64,000 bases of DNA. Origin: Charina bottae. Its lineage: Eukaryota; Chordata; Lepidosauria; Squamata; Charinaidae. Both the position numbers and the translations under genes were made by a program. The stretch is taken from the NCBI GenBank assembly GCA_023362775.1, contig JALMGJ010000011.1, positions 18,340,001 to 18,404,000 of the forward strand. Reading direction: 5' to 3'. The notes beneath the pieces are model-generated. The model did no database searches. It saw only the letters and a list, made by a program, of their open reading frames with translations, and was not told where the DNA came from. Of this stretch, positions 14,601 through 25,900 are shown piece by piece; the first letter of the stretch is position 1; every line of letters begins with the position of its first letter.

Positions 14601-17600
14601 AGAAACTGGAATCCAAGTGACCCCAGGCCACAGTCTGCCACTTTGGCAACGCAGCCCACCGACCTCACTGCTAGTTACGCCTCTTGGCTCAGACCTTGGT
14701 TCCTCTGCAGCCCCCTCACCAACTTCCACCTGTTCTGTGGTGGAATCTTCACATTTCAGTCAGGCAGAAGAAGGAGAAGCTTTGATGGAGCAGGACCTGC
14801 TTTGCCGCACTGAGCTCAGCTCTTGTGGGTCAACCCCCTCCCACCCCACCCTCCCCATGCTTCAGTGCCAGGCCAAAGAAAGAAGAACGGCTGCCAGCAG
14901 TGGAAGAGAGGGCTCCATGCTCCACCAATCCACAGAGGAAAATCCATGTAAAATGGACTTAATTTGCAAAAAGCTCAACTCTTCAAGGATGGTCCTGAGT
15001 CCCCTTCCTTCTATTGGGCAGTGGGAAAGGCCCCTAAACTCTGTCTGAATGACAATACGTGGCGACAACGCTGCTGTCTTCTTACCAAATCCTTGACCGT
15101 GTCAGATCGGTCATCCCACTCCGGAGAACCAAACTGATACTGGCCTTCCATGATCATCCGAAGCATCAACATCTGTTTGCGGTGCCAGAAAGGGGGAGAG
15201 CCAGCCAGGAGGGTGAAGAAGATGACGCCACAGGCCCAGCTGCAGGGCAAGGAGGAGATTATTTTCCTATGCCCCACCACACCCTCGCTGGCAGATGATA
15301 GCAGCCGTAGTCCAGGATATCTGGAGGACAATCTGGAGGTTGAGGAAGATTCCATGACCCCACCCCATTCCCTAATTACAACTTACAGGTCCACCTCCTT
15401 CCCGTAACCAGGATGAGTCTCATCCATGGAACATTTCAGTATCTCTGGTGCCAGATAGCCTGGGGTGCCACATAACTCTGCAGGGAACAGTCACAGATTC
15501 AGGGAACTTCAGAGAAATACAAACTGGGAGAACTTTTCAGAACAAGAAGGGCGGATGTATAGGCTATGAACCGACCCTTTCCTCCACCCCACAGAAGCAA
15601 TGAGCCGAACTTTCCCACCTGCCCCTGCGGCTTAACAGAGGGCTGTTCCACAGGGCAGGGTGAATGGAATGAGCCTGCCTCTGCTGTCTCCACCTCCCCA
15701 AAGATACGCTACTGGACTGGACCCCGTCCCACCTCGTAGTTTCTCCCCTGGCTCCAAATGGCAGGAGAAGCCAAAATCGGAGAGTTTGATGCTGAGATCA
15801 TCGTTCATGAGAATGTTCTCTGGTTTGAGGTCTCGATGGATGATGTTGTTCTCGTGAAGGTAGCTCACGGCCTCCAGGAGGGCTCGCATGATGCACCTGA
15901 AAGAAGGCAGATGGAGCCCCGGTTTCTGCAGTGACTGTGCCTCGGGGCCCTCCAGAAAACAACAAGGAGAAGGGCTCACTAAATTATGGGATATGGACCT
16001 CCACTTCTCCAGCCCCAGCAGAAGACCTCCTGTTTTACCTGGTCTCCTTTTCGCCAAGGGTTACCTTCTCCGTAAGGTAGTCAAAAAGCTCACCACGTCT
16101 CATCCTGCAGGGAAAACATAAATTGGAGGTAATTCACACACGGTGGGGATGGCACGGAAAAGAAAATCACGGCTCCCTCCTCCCCCTCAGCCCTTTAGGG
16201 ATGAAAGAGCGTATGAAGTGGAATGCAGCAGTGGGATTCTGATGGCGTAATTCATAAAGCCTGGAGAAACGACCCAGGCACAGCAGCAAGCATCCAGAAG
16301 GAGATCAGGCTGCAAAGCAACTTCAGCTCAACTTATAAAGCAGGTCATGCTGGCTGGGGATTATGGCAGCTGATGCCCAACACATCTGGAAGGCCACAGG
16401 CTGAGAAAACCAGCTGTAGGGTCTGGAAGCAGGATCTGACCGCTTCTGTTACCCTCTCTTTCTCATAATTACAGTCTAATAAATCAAGACAGGTGATTTA
16501 TTTTTCCACCCAATTCCAGCTTTCCCTTTTTGGAGTAGACTCAAATGCTACTTCTTCAACTCTAACTCATCTGTAGTGGGAGAAGCACAGGCCCTTTAAC
16601 ACCCAAACACAAGAGCACTGTATGAATTCTGCTTGGAAAGCCCATGCTTCACATAGACAGTTTCCAGAGGGAGAAGAAGAGGGCGAATCACCCCTTGATC
16701 CCACCCGTTTCCAAAGGCTTGTTACTTACAAGTCAAAGACTAGGAACATGAAGGTGGATGACTCATAGGAATCTATAAGAGTAACTGGAGAAAAAGAAGA
16801 ATCATGCAGTTATGTAAGAATTGCTTCAGGATTTATAGGACGGCCCTTGTGCAGGATCTAATGGCGGAATACGAATACCGTCACCCGCTGCTCCCCTCCC
16901 AACCAGAGATGCCCAGTGAGCAACAGCAGCCCTGAGACCAGCCCCCCATTTTGATCAGTGCCTATCATTTTATTTCTTTATCTGCTAAATTTATACCCAG
17001 ACTTTCCCCTCCAACAGCGCTCAGTTAATAAAAATATAAAGCAGCACCGAAGCACAACCTTCTCGAAAAGGAAGCGTATAAACAGAATCACTGAAACAAC
17101 CTGTTAAAACCACCACAATCTTAGGATACTACCATTGCACTAAGAATGAAGAGGTTGGCAGAATTTGTTGATACTTTACAGACCACAGAACTGATTTAGG
17201 ATTGTGCAGGATCAGACTGCTCAGTACAGGAAGTCCTCGCTTAACCACCACAATTGGGACCAGAATTTTGGTTGCTAAGTGAAGCGGTCATTAAGTGAAT
17301 CCGACCCGATTTTACGACCTTTTTTGCAGTGGTCGTTAAGCGAATCACTGTGGGCCTTACGCGAACCACATGGTCGTTAAGCAAATCACGCAGTTCCCCA
17401 TTGATTTTACTTGCCAGAAGCCAGCCAGGAAAGTCAAGAATGGTGATCACGTGATCACGGGACACTGTGACAGTCATAAATGCGAACCGGTTGCCAAGTG
17501 CCCAAATCGTGATCACGTGACTGTAGGGACGCTGTGACAGTTGTAAGCGTGAGGACCAGTCACAAGTCGGATTTTTTCCACACCGTCATAAGTCCGAACC

Positions 17601-18312
17601 GTCACTAAACAAATGGTTGTTAAGTGAGGACTACCTGTAATTGTGATTTTGTAAACAACAAGAAATGAGCGCAGTGGGAGGGTAGGGGGGAGGTTTTGTG
17701 TTACTAATTTTGTCATCTGCCTACATGCTGCAAATCACAATTAATCAGAAGAGAGGGGGAGCTTTACCCATGCAGAATTGCATCAGCAAAAATATTTTAA
17801 TGTTGGGGTGGACGGGGAAGAATCAAAAGAAGACATTTGGAGTAGAGAGATGCTGAGAGGATACAGATGGGACAGCCACTCACTGATAAAAGGGTGACCG
17901 GAGACCTGGCGCAGGATAGCAATCTCTTTGCTGGTTGAGAAGCGCACTTCTTCCAGCTGCTGTGGGGTCATCCGCTCCGGGGTTACCTCAATAATCTTTA
18001 CTGCATACTCCTGGCCTGTCTGCTTGTGTACACAACGCCGTACCACGCTGCTCACGCCTCTGCAGATGAAGGATGGGATGAGCAAATAATGAACAGAGAG
18101 ACCGAGTTTCCAGAAACACTAATGTCCCCGGTGGGGGAAAATAAATAGAAGGTATTTCCCATCCCTCCAAGCCCTTCAGTTGCATAATGTCCCCCCTCTC
18201 TCCCCTTCTAGCCTCACCTGCCAATAACGTCCTTGGGGTCGTATTTCTGATAGAACTCCTTGGCTCCAGCCCAGTCTGGAAGCTCATCATCTAGGCCCAC
18301 GTCTCGCGTCAT
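11683..18312 (-). CDS. PHKG2: PHKG2, phosphorylase kinase catalytic gamma subunit, liver/testis type
   Basis: Catalytic subunit of phosphorylase kinase, which activates glycogen phosphorylase in the cytosol. Nine coding exons: 18218-18312, 17884-18059, 16730-16784, 16039-16104, 15733-15896, 15387-15477, 15086-15239, 13125-13247 and 11683-11967. They encode 402 residues (human about 406). Kinase landmarks visible are the glycine loop (GRGVSSVV), AVKII lysine, catalytic loop [16 protein letters not shown], the GTPGYLAPE activation segment and [18 protein letters not shown]. The last exon carries the calmodulin-binding autoregulatory tail, with [16 protein letters not shown] and the near-invariant [20 protein letters not shown] at 18312 begins [20 protein letters not shown]. 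All sites are GT-AG and phases agree. PHKG1 is less likely given this tail and the synteny. Confidence 0.95.
12271..12347. repeat. (ATTC)n microsatellite
   Basis: About 18 tandem CATT units in PHKG2 intron 8 (between its last two coding exons), directly beside a minus-strand LINE tail (12348-12415). Confidence 0.95.
12348..12430 (-). mobile_element. LINE/SINE 3' tail of the GCCCAGAGTC family
   Basis: On the minus strand it contains GCTGCCCAGAGTCACTGG followed by GAGATGGGCAGC. The same tail recurs near 25115, 41850, 45115 and 63000. Confidence 0.6.
13270..13812 (+). mobile_element. Bov-B (RTE) LINE, 3' part with remnant ORF
   Basis: A 5'-truncated copy in PHKG2 intron 7. An uninterrupted 167-codon frame (13290-13793) encodes the C-terminal part of the RTE reverse transcriptase polyprotein, with [29 protein letters not shown] and [13 protein letters not shown]. 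The 3' end is AAGAGTCGGACACGACTTAA and an (AAC)n tail. The frame is open, so the copy is fairly young, but it lacks the endonuclease and most of the RT. Confidence 0.93.
13928..13985. repeat. Short interspersed repeat (TTCTCAACC family)
   Basis: GGAATTCTGGGAGTTGAAGT ... AAGGTTGAGAAACACTG, like 6575-6645. Confidence 0.6.
14408..14534 (-). mobile_element. Minimal Penelope-type snap-back insertion
   Basis: 127 bp: a 33-nt unpaired end identical to that of the element at 39950, then roughly 43-nt perfect inverted arms around a short loop. The 13-bp duplication TTGGGAGGATAAG flanks it (14395-14407 and 14535-14547). It lies in PHKG2 intron 7. Confidence 0.85.
16330..16400. repeat. Sauropsid interspersed repeat (pseudo-palindromic)
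   Basis: CATGCTGGCTGGGGATTATG ... CACATCTGGAAGGCCAC. Similar fragments near 1930, 8700, 20725 and 21750. Confidence 0.45.
17225..17639. mobile_element. TIR DNA transposon (Tc1/mariner-like MITE) in PHKG2 intron
   Basis: Ends TACAGGAAGTCCTCGCTTAA and TTAAGTGAGGACTACCTGTA are inverted copies, flanked by TA. The interior repeats phrases such as TCGTTAAG and GTGATCACGTGA. No ORF. Confidence 0.75.
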
Positions 18313-18353
18313 TGTACCGCAGGGGTGGTGAACTGCAAATACAGATTCGGCTT
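18313..18353 (-). other. PHKG2: PHKG2 5' UTR part of the first coding exon
   Basis: A pyrimidine tract followed by TTCCAG places an acceptor just above 18353, 41 nt before the ATG. A second possible acceptor (TTTGCAG) lies closer to the ATG, near 18330. Confidence 0.5.
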
Positions 18354-20018
18354 CTGGAATGCAAAACGAGGCAGGGGGAAATCTGTCAAACCACTTTCCA
18401 GAGTCAGCTGTTCCCTGATCTGCATGCACTAGTCCAGGAGAAGACCTAGAGGGGCGATCAACATGATCAACATACGTGATGGCAGCCTCAGGCCGAGACA
18501 TTCCAATCCACACATGGCTTTCGTGGACGTCATGGAAGAGATAAAGGAAAAGGACTTAATTGGACGGAGGAGACTAATCCCTTGCCTGAACATTACATTC
18601 AGTGCCGGGATGGATTTTAAGACACATTTTAGCCATCAAGGCGCTCTCCCCTAGGGTTAAATGGAGCTACAATTCCTCCCTTTGGATTCATGAACAAGTA
18701 AAAAAAAACCCTCGACATTTTGCATCCTTGTACTACAGTGGGGTAGATCCCCATTCCTGTGAGCAAATCAGAGCCAAATAAAGAAAGCCTGGCACATTTT
18801 TCTCCAAAGGACAACCACAGTGAGCAAAATGCCATGATGATTTGACATAGAAGCCACATATAGGAATTATTGGGACTAAAGGATTGACCAAGCAAAGACA
18901 TCCCTTTGAAATATCCCATTGGATGGTAACATGTACACGAGCCTTTTCCTTGGAGCAAGACATACCCCATTTTGCCCACACAGTCAAACCTTCTTCCTAC
19001 GCCTGCTTACAGGAATGTTTATTTCTTAACCTCCCTATAGAAAAACTCTTAGGGCCACATTTTAGCCTCACCACAATCCTACTGTCTGAATCCAGATCTC
19101 CCTGCCATAAGGGTGTAATCCTGCGGACGTTTCTTTAGGGGTATAAATGCCATTGAAACCAACTGGGCTTTTTTTTCCAAGTAAAGATGTGTAAGATTGA
19201 CAGTCTGTCTAATAACGCAGTAAATCAGATTGTCTCTGAGAAAATTCCACTTACTAGTCCAAGATGTCCAGACAATACCAGGAAAAAGGGGAGGTTATCC
19301 TGACAAACATTCTGAGGTTGGTTGTGTTGCTGAACCTACAGGCTGAAATTCCATCTCCACAATTTAGTATTAAAGGGTATTAGAAGGGCATCTCCCATCT
19401 CTAAGTACATACTGACAACAAGCTTGATAAAAGATAATAGATAATAATAGTATATCAAAGGATATAAAATCCAAAGGATTTTATCTAGAGTATGGCACCA
19501 TTTGTGTTCTATCTATGCCTAAACTGCACACACACAGTTGGAGATCTGCCACTCTTTTTCCTGCACTCGGGCCTTGCTTTCTAAGCATATCTATAATACC
19601 GGCCTACCTTCCAAGGTTGTTGCAAAAATTACTCAGATATCATGAGTGAAGCCATCGGAGCACCTAAGACATAACATAGAAAGTGCTGATTACATTACAA
19701 AACGGGCAGAGGTTGAGATAGGTGCTCCGCCGTGAAAGCTTCCTCCTCCACACCAGATTCGTTCAGGCGCGACAGAAATGCACTCTGCATATTCTCAGAA
19801 ACTCTAGTTTTAAATTCCAGGACCGCGGCCTAGCACGGGCAACAGATTCCGGGGTTGAGGTGTTCTGGGTCCCACGATGCCACGAACCATTATCCGCCTA
19901 TCCCAGCCCGTAAGCCTGGTCCGCTCACCTCCCCTTTCTCTCTCCTCTGCAGAGGAATCCCCAGTTACGCTATCAGCCCCCGCGCCTCCTGCACAAAGGG
20001 ACTCCCCGAGATCCTCAC

Positions 20019-20560
20019 CCGGCAGCGCCTTCGCTGGAATTGAGTGAATGACCCCCAACGACAGCCGGCGACTCCCAGGCCCCACCCCTTTTTTCTGATT
20101 GGTTCCCGCTCCTTCAATGCCGTGGGGAGTGACAAGAGCGATGAAAGGGATCCGTCCAGACTGGCGAGGGCAACGCCCAGTGGCAAGACGAATAGAGACA
20201 GCAGGGAGGCGGGCTGTCTAAGGCAGAAGCGAATCAAATGAAGATGAAGAAATAGAAGGGAAGGGATTAAAAGAGGAAGCGCTGTTTCCTATCCGCAACA
20301 GAAAGAAGGATCAGCCAATCAGAATGGAAGGATGTGACAGGAGGATAAACCAATCATCTGCTAGATTTAAGAAGGGAGGGCGAGAGAAGCGGTTTGGTAA
20401 ACAAACTTCGGGTAAAGCAGTAGCCAATCGCAAAAGGAAAGGGGAGGGCACTGTCCAGAAGGGTTTTTATGGGTTTCACAATCGCAAAATTAAAGGTCGA
20501 GAAGTGGCGACGGAGAACTCTCCCACGCCTTTCTTCAAGCCTTGGTCACGTGACTACACA
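20019..20560 (-). promoter_or_regulatory. PHKG2: PHKG2 first exon and promoter region
   Basis: A minus-strand donor CCGG/GTGAGG abuts 20019 and opens the likely non-coding first exon. Upstream, an inverted CCAAT (20097-20102) sits close to the inferred start. Three forward CCAAT boxes follow at 20315, 20350 and 20424, then a perfect 10-bp palindrome GTCACGTGAC at 20545-20554 (E-box of the USF/TFEB type). No TATA box is evident. Confidence 0.5.
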
Positions 20561-20860
20561 GGGTAGTGTTACACAGAGACAGACACACACCCCTCCGCGC
20601 ACAGCCCACGAGCCTCACAATGACATTGTGAAGTAGGTCGGGGCAGGAAGCCCAAGGACCTCCAAGTTGTGTCTCGGATCAGCAGCGATCTAAATCTGGG
20701 CCAACTTTACTCCACTTTATGCCACACAGATGTGTTGGAGCTGCACTTCCATACCGCCTGGGAATTATGGGAGTTGCAGTCGTAACACGTCTAGAGGGCA
20801 CCAGGCTGGGAAGTTTGCTCCAACCACCACACCTCAATGCAGCCTGTCTCCTTTAAAAAA

Positions 20861-21150
20861 AGGTAAAGGTTCCCCCCGCACATTTGTGCAGTCGTGGCTG
20901 GTACTCATCTCCATTCGTTAGCTGAAGAGCCAGTGCTGTCCGAAGATGCTTCCACGGTCATGTGGCCGGCATGATGCACGCGGAACGCTGTTACCTACCC
21001 ACCGAAGTGGTACCTATTAATCTACTTGCATTTGCATGCTTTCAAATTGCTAGGTTGGCAAGAGCTGGGGCGAGTGCGGGAGCTCACTCCATCACGCGGG
21101 GCTAGGGATTCGAACCTCTGACGACAAGCCTGGCATCTTACCTGCTGAAA
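20861..21150 (-). mobile_element. Sauria-type SINE
   Basis: Same family and orientation as 408-746, with CCACGGTCATGTGGCCGGCA and a B-box region GATTCGAACC. The tRNA head is damaged at the right end. Confidence 0.85.
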
Positions 21151-21214
21151 GCTCTGTTGCTATTTTTAATCCGTTTTTCATCCAAACAACCAGAAGTGGC
21201 TCCTGCTTTCCCTC

Positions 21215-21345
21215 TTTATCTGTACAACAATCCTCTGAAGTGGGCCAGGACTAAAAGAGTTAATGACTGGCCTGAGGTCACCCAAGGGCCTTTATAGATG
21301 GGGTAGGATTTGAATCCAACTCTCCCCTCCCCCAGCATTTACTTT
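21215..21345. repeat. MIR-like SINE fragment
   Basis: GACTGGCCTGAGGTCACCCA ... GGATTTGAATCCAACTC, the usual conserved core. Old and degenerate. Confidence 0.5.
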
Positions 21346-21550
21346 GATTCCACCTTTGCTCTTCAGGCTCTGCTCTATGCCCAACCAAGGTATCCCGTGA
21401 CCTCCACGGGAGGAAAAAGAAGAATGCTGAAATAACCCCTCATTGAAATTCAGACTTTTCTGCCCCCTTCCCTCAAGGGTAAACTACTTTTGGTACAAAA
21501 AGGGATTCTTTGTGTCCAAATCAAATGGTTTGGCCTGAGGCCAATTAAAA

Positions 21551-21556
21551 TTTAAT
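21551..21556 (-). terminator. Possible TMEM265 polyadenylation signal (ATTAAA on minus strand)
   Basis: First ATTAAA/AATAAA-like hexamer seen downstream of the TMEM265 stop, about 490 bp away. Weak evidence. Confidence 0.25.
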
Positions 21557-22045
21557 GCCACAGTAATTTGGTCATTTGCCAAATAATTTCACAACTCTTT
21601 CCAAACTCAACCACTTTCACTTTCAGGGGATTTCTATGATTAGATCAACATTAGGTATATATTTTTAAACCAGGATATAACAGTTCATGAATTAGAAATA
21701 CAAATATTTCAGTCGAGTATAGATGCTTCTGAGAATCTGCATTACATGGCAATCCTGGCTAGGAATGATAGGAGCTGTAGTCCAACATCTAGAGTACATC
21801 AGATGGAGAAGGGTGATAACAGATGAAATCAGCCACTTGTTAGGTCAAGCAGAACTAATCCTTCTACATTGTCTGTAGGAGAACAAACTTGATGTCCACC
21901 ATCTTTCCCCTCCACGGAGCCACCTCAACTGAGGAAGTACCACCACAATTAACAGCTCAGTGCCCACTTGGCTTAATGCAACTGAAGAAACCTCAGTAGT
22001 CAAAATGTATCCTGGAAGTCCGAAGTCACAGATCAATGTGGCTCA

Positions 22046-25021
22046 TCATTCTGCTTGAGATATGAGGTAAGACATGAGGACTAGTAACATGGGGGTCAGA
22101 ATAAGAATGGAAAGCCAGACGCCGATACTTAGGCAAGACATAAACCGAGACTTCCGAGCCCAGTGAATTGCTGCATTCTGGGAACGAGCTTTTTGCTTCT
22201 CATTAGCCTAAAGGAGCAAAAACAGTTTTGTTATTCACTCTGAATAAGGATGCCTTTCATTTTAAGGAAAGACTCTTTTTTGCCTAACTCAGAGCTTTCC
22301 AAACTTTTCATGTTGGTGACACACTTTTTAGACATGCATCATTTCGCGACACACTCTTACAGCAGGGCACAAGGCAGGCACTAGGACCTACACAGAATCA
22401 CAGCAGGTTTGGAGGCAGCCAGGCACAAGGCAGGCACTAGGACCTGCGCGGAATCCTGGCAGGGCTCAGAGGCAGCAGCAGCCGTGACTCACTAACTGTC
22501 CCAACTCACAGTTTGGAAAGCTCTGGCCTAACTCTTCATATATACGTATCTGCTGAAATGTTTGATATAGCTCTCAGAATTATTTTTTTAAGAACTTTAT
22601 TAAAATTTCAAAGTACAGATAAAATATGAAATATAGAAAAGATTAGAAAAAAGACTAAAAGAAAAAAGACAAACTAAAAAGTGCAGAAGCAGATAGAAAG
22701 AAATACAAAAGGAATGACTTCCGACCTTCTCCAGCACAGATACAAATACAAATAGATAATACATTAATCTCTTACTCTAAATCAAACCGTAATAAACATT
22801 ATTTCTATAAGCTATAACAACCTAATCATCAAAACTCAAAGTCAAAAACTTCATTTTTTTCAGATACAAGCAAAAAGTCCCAAAGCGGTTTCCACGTAGA
22901 AACAAATCCAGCCAACTTATTTTCTCTTATCGATGCTGTCAGTTTTGCCATCTCTGCCAGTTCCATTAATTTCACCATCTAGAAATGATTAGTTTAGAAC
23001 CTTCCCACATTGTTAACTAATCAACATGGCTCAACCTGGCTTTCCAAGGAAATACAATTGCCCCCCTTTCTTATCATGGATGAGCATCAAAATTAGTGAG
23101 ATTGGAACAGTGGGGAGGGGTTAGCAGATTGTGCAGCGGCTGAGCATCTGCAGAAAAAAAGAGAAACCTTAAAAACCCAAAGGCAGAGCTTTCCAAACTG
23201 TGTCTCGGGACACGTTAGTGTTTTGGCTGCAGTGTCTGGGTGTGTCGGGGCTGCTGCTGCCTCCGAGCCCTGCCAGGATTCTGCACAGGTCCTAGTGCCT
23301 GCCTTGTGCCTTGCTGCCTCCAAACCTGCTGTGATTCCGCGCAGGTCCTAGTGCCTGCCTTGTGCCTGGCTGCCTCCAAACTTGCTGTGATTCCGCGCAG
23401 GTCCTAGTGCCTGCCTTGTGCCTTGCTGCCTCCAAACCTGCTGTGATTCCGCCCAGGTCCTAGTGCCTGCCTTGTGCCCTGGTGTAAGAGTGTGTCACGA
23501 AATGATGCATGTCTAAAAAGTGTGTCACCAACATGAAAAGTTTGGAAAGCTCTGCCCAAAGGTGCTGGGAAAGAGGATGAGCCTTTTTTGTGTTGACCAA
23601 ATTTTGATTGATTGCCCGTTGAGGGATGGAATAGGAAACTGAGTGAAAAGGGAAGAGAATGGCTGCTTGCTCTTAACCAATGTTTTGCAGCAGTTTCACT
23701 TGTGAATTGCTAAAAGCAATGCTGATTGTTGTTTTTTTCCTGCATTGACTTCCCACCATAAAAAAAGGGAGGCTGTTGGACTCCTGTTGCCAACTCTTCT
23801 GAAATGACAATGTGGCTGAATACTCTCCCATAACACCCGTGGCTGCACACTGCAGGGGCAGGATCAGTGGAGGCCCCAAATCTAGTTTTATAGGGAGCCT
23901 TGTCCCCCACAATTAGTTCTGCTTGCCCCATTGATTAATCCTTGATGAGCCTTTAAGGAACGTCTGCTTTCCAGAGTAGAAGCTGTGTTATGACAAAAAC
24001 AAGCGTCTTAAAAATTAACTCATCTCTTATAGCAGGGGTCCCCAACCTGTGGGCCGCGGCCTGTTAGGAACTGGGCCGTAGGGCTCCCGCCTGCAAACCC
24101 TGCCCCCCGGTGCGCACAATTGGCTCCCGCCCACAAACCCCGCCCCCCAGTCCACAGAAATCCCAGAAACCCCGCCCCCCGGAAAAATCGTCTTTTGAAA
24201 CCGGTCCCTGGCGCCAAAAAGGTTGGGGACCCCCGTTTTATAGCACTGTTTCTCAACCTTAGCGACTTTAAGATGTGTGGACTTCAACTCCCAGAATTCC
24301 CCAGCCAGCCACTGTCTTATAGCATAAGCTTTTTATAGCCTACTTGACGAGAGGCAGAGGTACCTTCCTTAGAGGAATGTGGAATGATGCTTTTCTGAAC
24401 CTCAGAACCCATGAAATGCAACAGCTTTCCTGAGTTCTGGAATATGACACTTTTGCAGAATATTGATCAAGCTCTGCTGCATGACAGTAACATGGGAATT
24501 TTAATGATAATCAGCTCTGGGATGGGTGGGGCAGAAATGTTATTATTTTCCACACCTACTCGAGGAATATTTTCTCCCATCCAAACTCCTCCCTATTATT
24601 CTCAGTTCTGGAGAATCCTCTAAGCTATCATAGGCACCTTGTGAAAATCTGGATTTTCAGCTTTGGGAAATAGAATACAATTCACTCCTTTCTCCTTTGG
24701 GCATAATTAGATCTACTAGCTGTAGGTACTAGCTGTATGATTAGCCATTAATTGTAGCAAGAAGCCCTTAAACCCTCCCCCCCCCCCCATTTCTCTCTCT
24801 TTGTGCCACTAGAGACACATCATAAGTGATTTTTTTAGCATGTGGACTTTTTTTCTCTCTGGCAAAGATGGGGGACCAGGGACAAAAGTGATGGGGAAAA
24901 GAAGAAGAGTTTATTGGCTTAGATTAAGTTTCTAAATATTTCCTTTTTGGATCAGTGCATATATTTGGGAAGGAAGGAAGGAAGGAAGGAAGGAAGGAAG
25001 GAAGGAAGGAAGATCATAGCA

Positions 25022-25060
<39 letters not shown>

Positions 25061-25734
25061 GTGTGTGTATATATATATATATACATACACATACACATAC
25101 ACACATACAATTTTATATGACTGCTCATCTCCCCCAACTGGGGGACTCTGGGCGGCTTACAATAAAAATTATAGTTAAAATACAAATATAAAATTACACT
25201 GAACAATATAATATAATAAATAAATTTAAAATCCAATCTGGATGAATTGATCTTCACAGTGGGGAAAGGGATTATGGTACTAGCCACCCCCAGGAGGAGC
25301 TGTTACCTGTCCCATCCCAAGCTAGGCGGCAGAACCAGGTTTTTAAATTTTTCCGGAAGGAAAAATATGAGAGAAGGGGGGGGGGGTATATATTGTTTTT
25401 CTTAATCTCCAGGAATTATTTTCCCAAAGGAAACTGGACCCAACGTTGTTCTCTTTCTAGTTCAGGGAATGCAGAAAAGCAGGCATTAATTTCCCCACCT
25501 CCTTCCCCGCCAGCTCCTTCCAAATGAGAAAGCATCACTCACCTTGACCGCATACATCAGAGCCAGGACCCCAATGCACGAACAGCCACAGACGATGCTA
25601 GCTATGGCCAGGTTGCGCAATCTGTGCATGTTCAAAGGAGGGGGCTTGTCAGGGATGTCGCTCTCCAAGGTGCCCGGTGGTGCTATTATCCCTCTGTTCT
25701 CCCCCACACTGATGACTCCCATCTCTTCATCCAT
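22046..25734 (-). CDS. TMEM265: TMEM265, small two-helix membrane protein
   Basis: Two coding exons, 25543-25734 (ATG at 25734) and 22046-22207, encode 117 residues across a 3.3 kb intron. The first helix spans the segment LAIASIVCGCSCIGVLALMY. The second spans the run from FMSCLSIGVWLSILIL to MLLVLMSYLI, and the protein ends SQAE like its mammalian counterpart. The IICGCSC-like motif and helix spacing recall the CD225/dispanin superfamily to which I think TMEM265 belongs. Its biochemical function is not known to me. The intron donor is GTGAGT and the acceptor TTTAG. It sits between SRCAP and PHKG2 as in human. The acceptor directly before the ATG (25736) implies an upstream untranslated exon. 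Confidence 0.88.
22290..22525. mobile_element. hAT MITE, family A copy 1
   Basis: Termini CAGAGCTTTCCAAACT / AGTTTGGAAAGCTCTG with the exact 8-bp duplication GCCTAACT (22282-22289 and 22526-22533). Two copies of an internal 56-bp unit. Confidence 0.9.
22558..22985 (-). mobile_element. L1 3' UTR fragment
   Basis: AACTTTATTAAAATTTCAAA followed by A-rich, non-coding sequence; minus-strand 3' end of a squamate L1. Lies in the TMEM265 intron. Confidence 0.55.
23184..23554. mobile_element. hAT MITE, family A copy 2 with internal tandem repeats
   Basis: Same termini as copy 1 and the exact 8-bp duplication CCCAAAGG (23176-23183 and 23555-23562). CAGGTCCTAGTGCCTGCC recurs at 23286, 23342, 23398 and 23454, i.e. 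a 56-bp period. Confidence 0.92.
24033..24235. mobile_element. hAT MITE, family B
   Basis: Termini CAGGGGTCCCCAACC / GGTTGGGGACCCCCG. The target copies TCTTATAG (24025-24032) and TTTTATAG (24236-24243) differ by one base. Confidence 0.85.
24244..24314. mobile_element. Short hAT-like repeat inserted beside family B
   Basis: CACTGTTTCTCAACC ... CAGCCAGCCACTG, followed by TCTTATAG (24315-24322). This is a third copy of the same 8-bp target. Confidence 0.65.
24969..25110. repeat. (GGAA)n, (TG)n and (AT)n microsatellites
   Basis: GGAA repeat about 24969-25012, TG repeat about 25025-25068, then AT/CATACA. They directly precede a minus-strand LINE tail (25110-25215). Confidence 0.95.
25110..25340 (-). 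mobile_element. LINE 3' tail of the GCCCAGAGTC family
   Basis: On the minus strand it contains GCCGCCCAGAGTCCCCCAGT followed by GGGGAGATGAGCAG. Confidence 0.6.
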
Positions 25735-25817
25735 GGCTAAAAGACACACCGCAAAGTTGCTGAAGTAAAAAGCTGGTCTCTTTTGCTCTCCCTTTCAGTG
25801 AATCACATGACTTACTC

Positions 25818-25900
25818 GAGGAGTGAGGATTCTCGTCCAAGTTTGTGAGTCTAATTTCAGGGGCAGGAAGTGACAAGGTCTACGTTCCATCTGGGAGACC
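25818..25900 (-). other. TMEM265: Possible TMEM265 5' untranslated exon
   Basis: A minus-strand donor CTCGA/GTAAGT lies near 25818, facing the acceptor before the ATG at 25734, which would give an intron of about 80 bp. The upstream limit is arbitrary. Confidence 0.3.

Noticed and set aside
23286..23470. Regular direct repeats resembling a CRISPR-like array
   Set aside because: A 56-bp tandem duplication inside a hAT MITE, with no unique spacers; the genome is a vertebrate.
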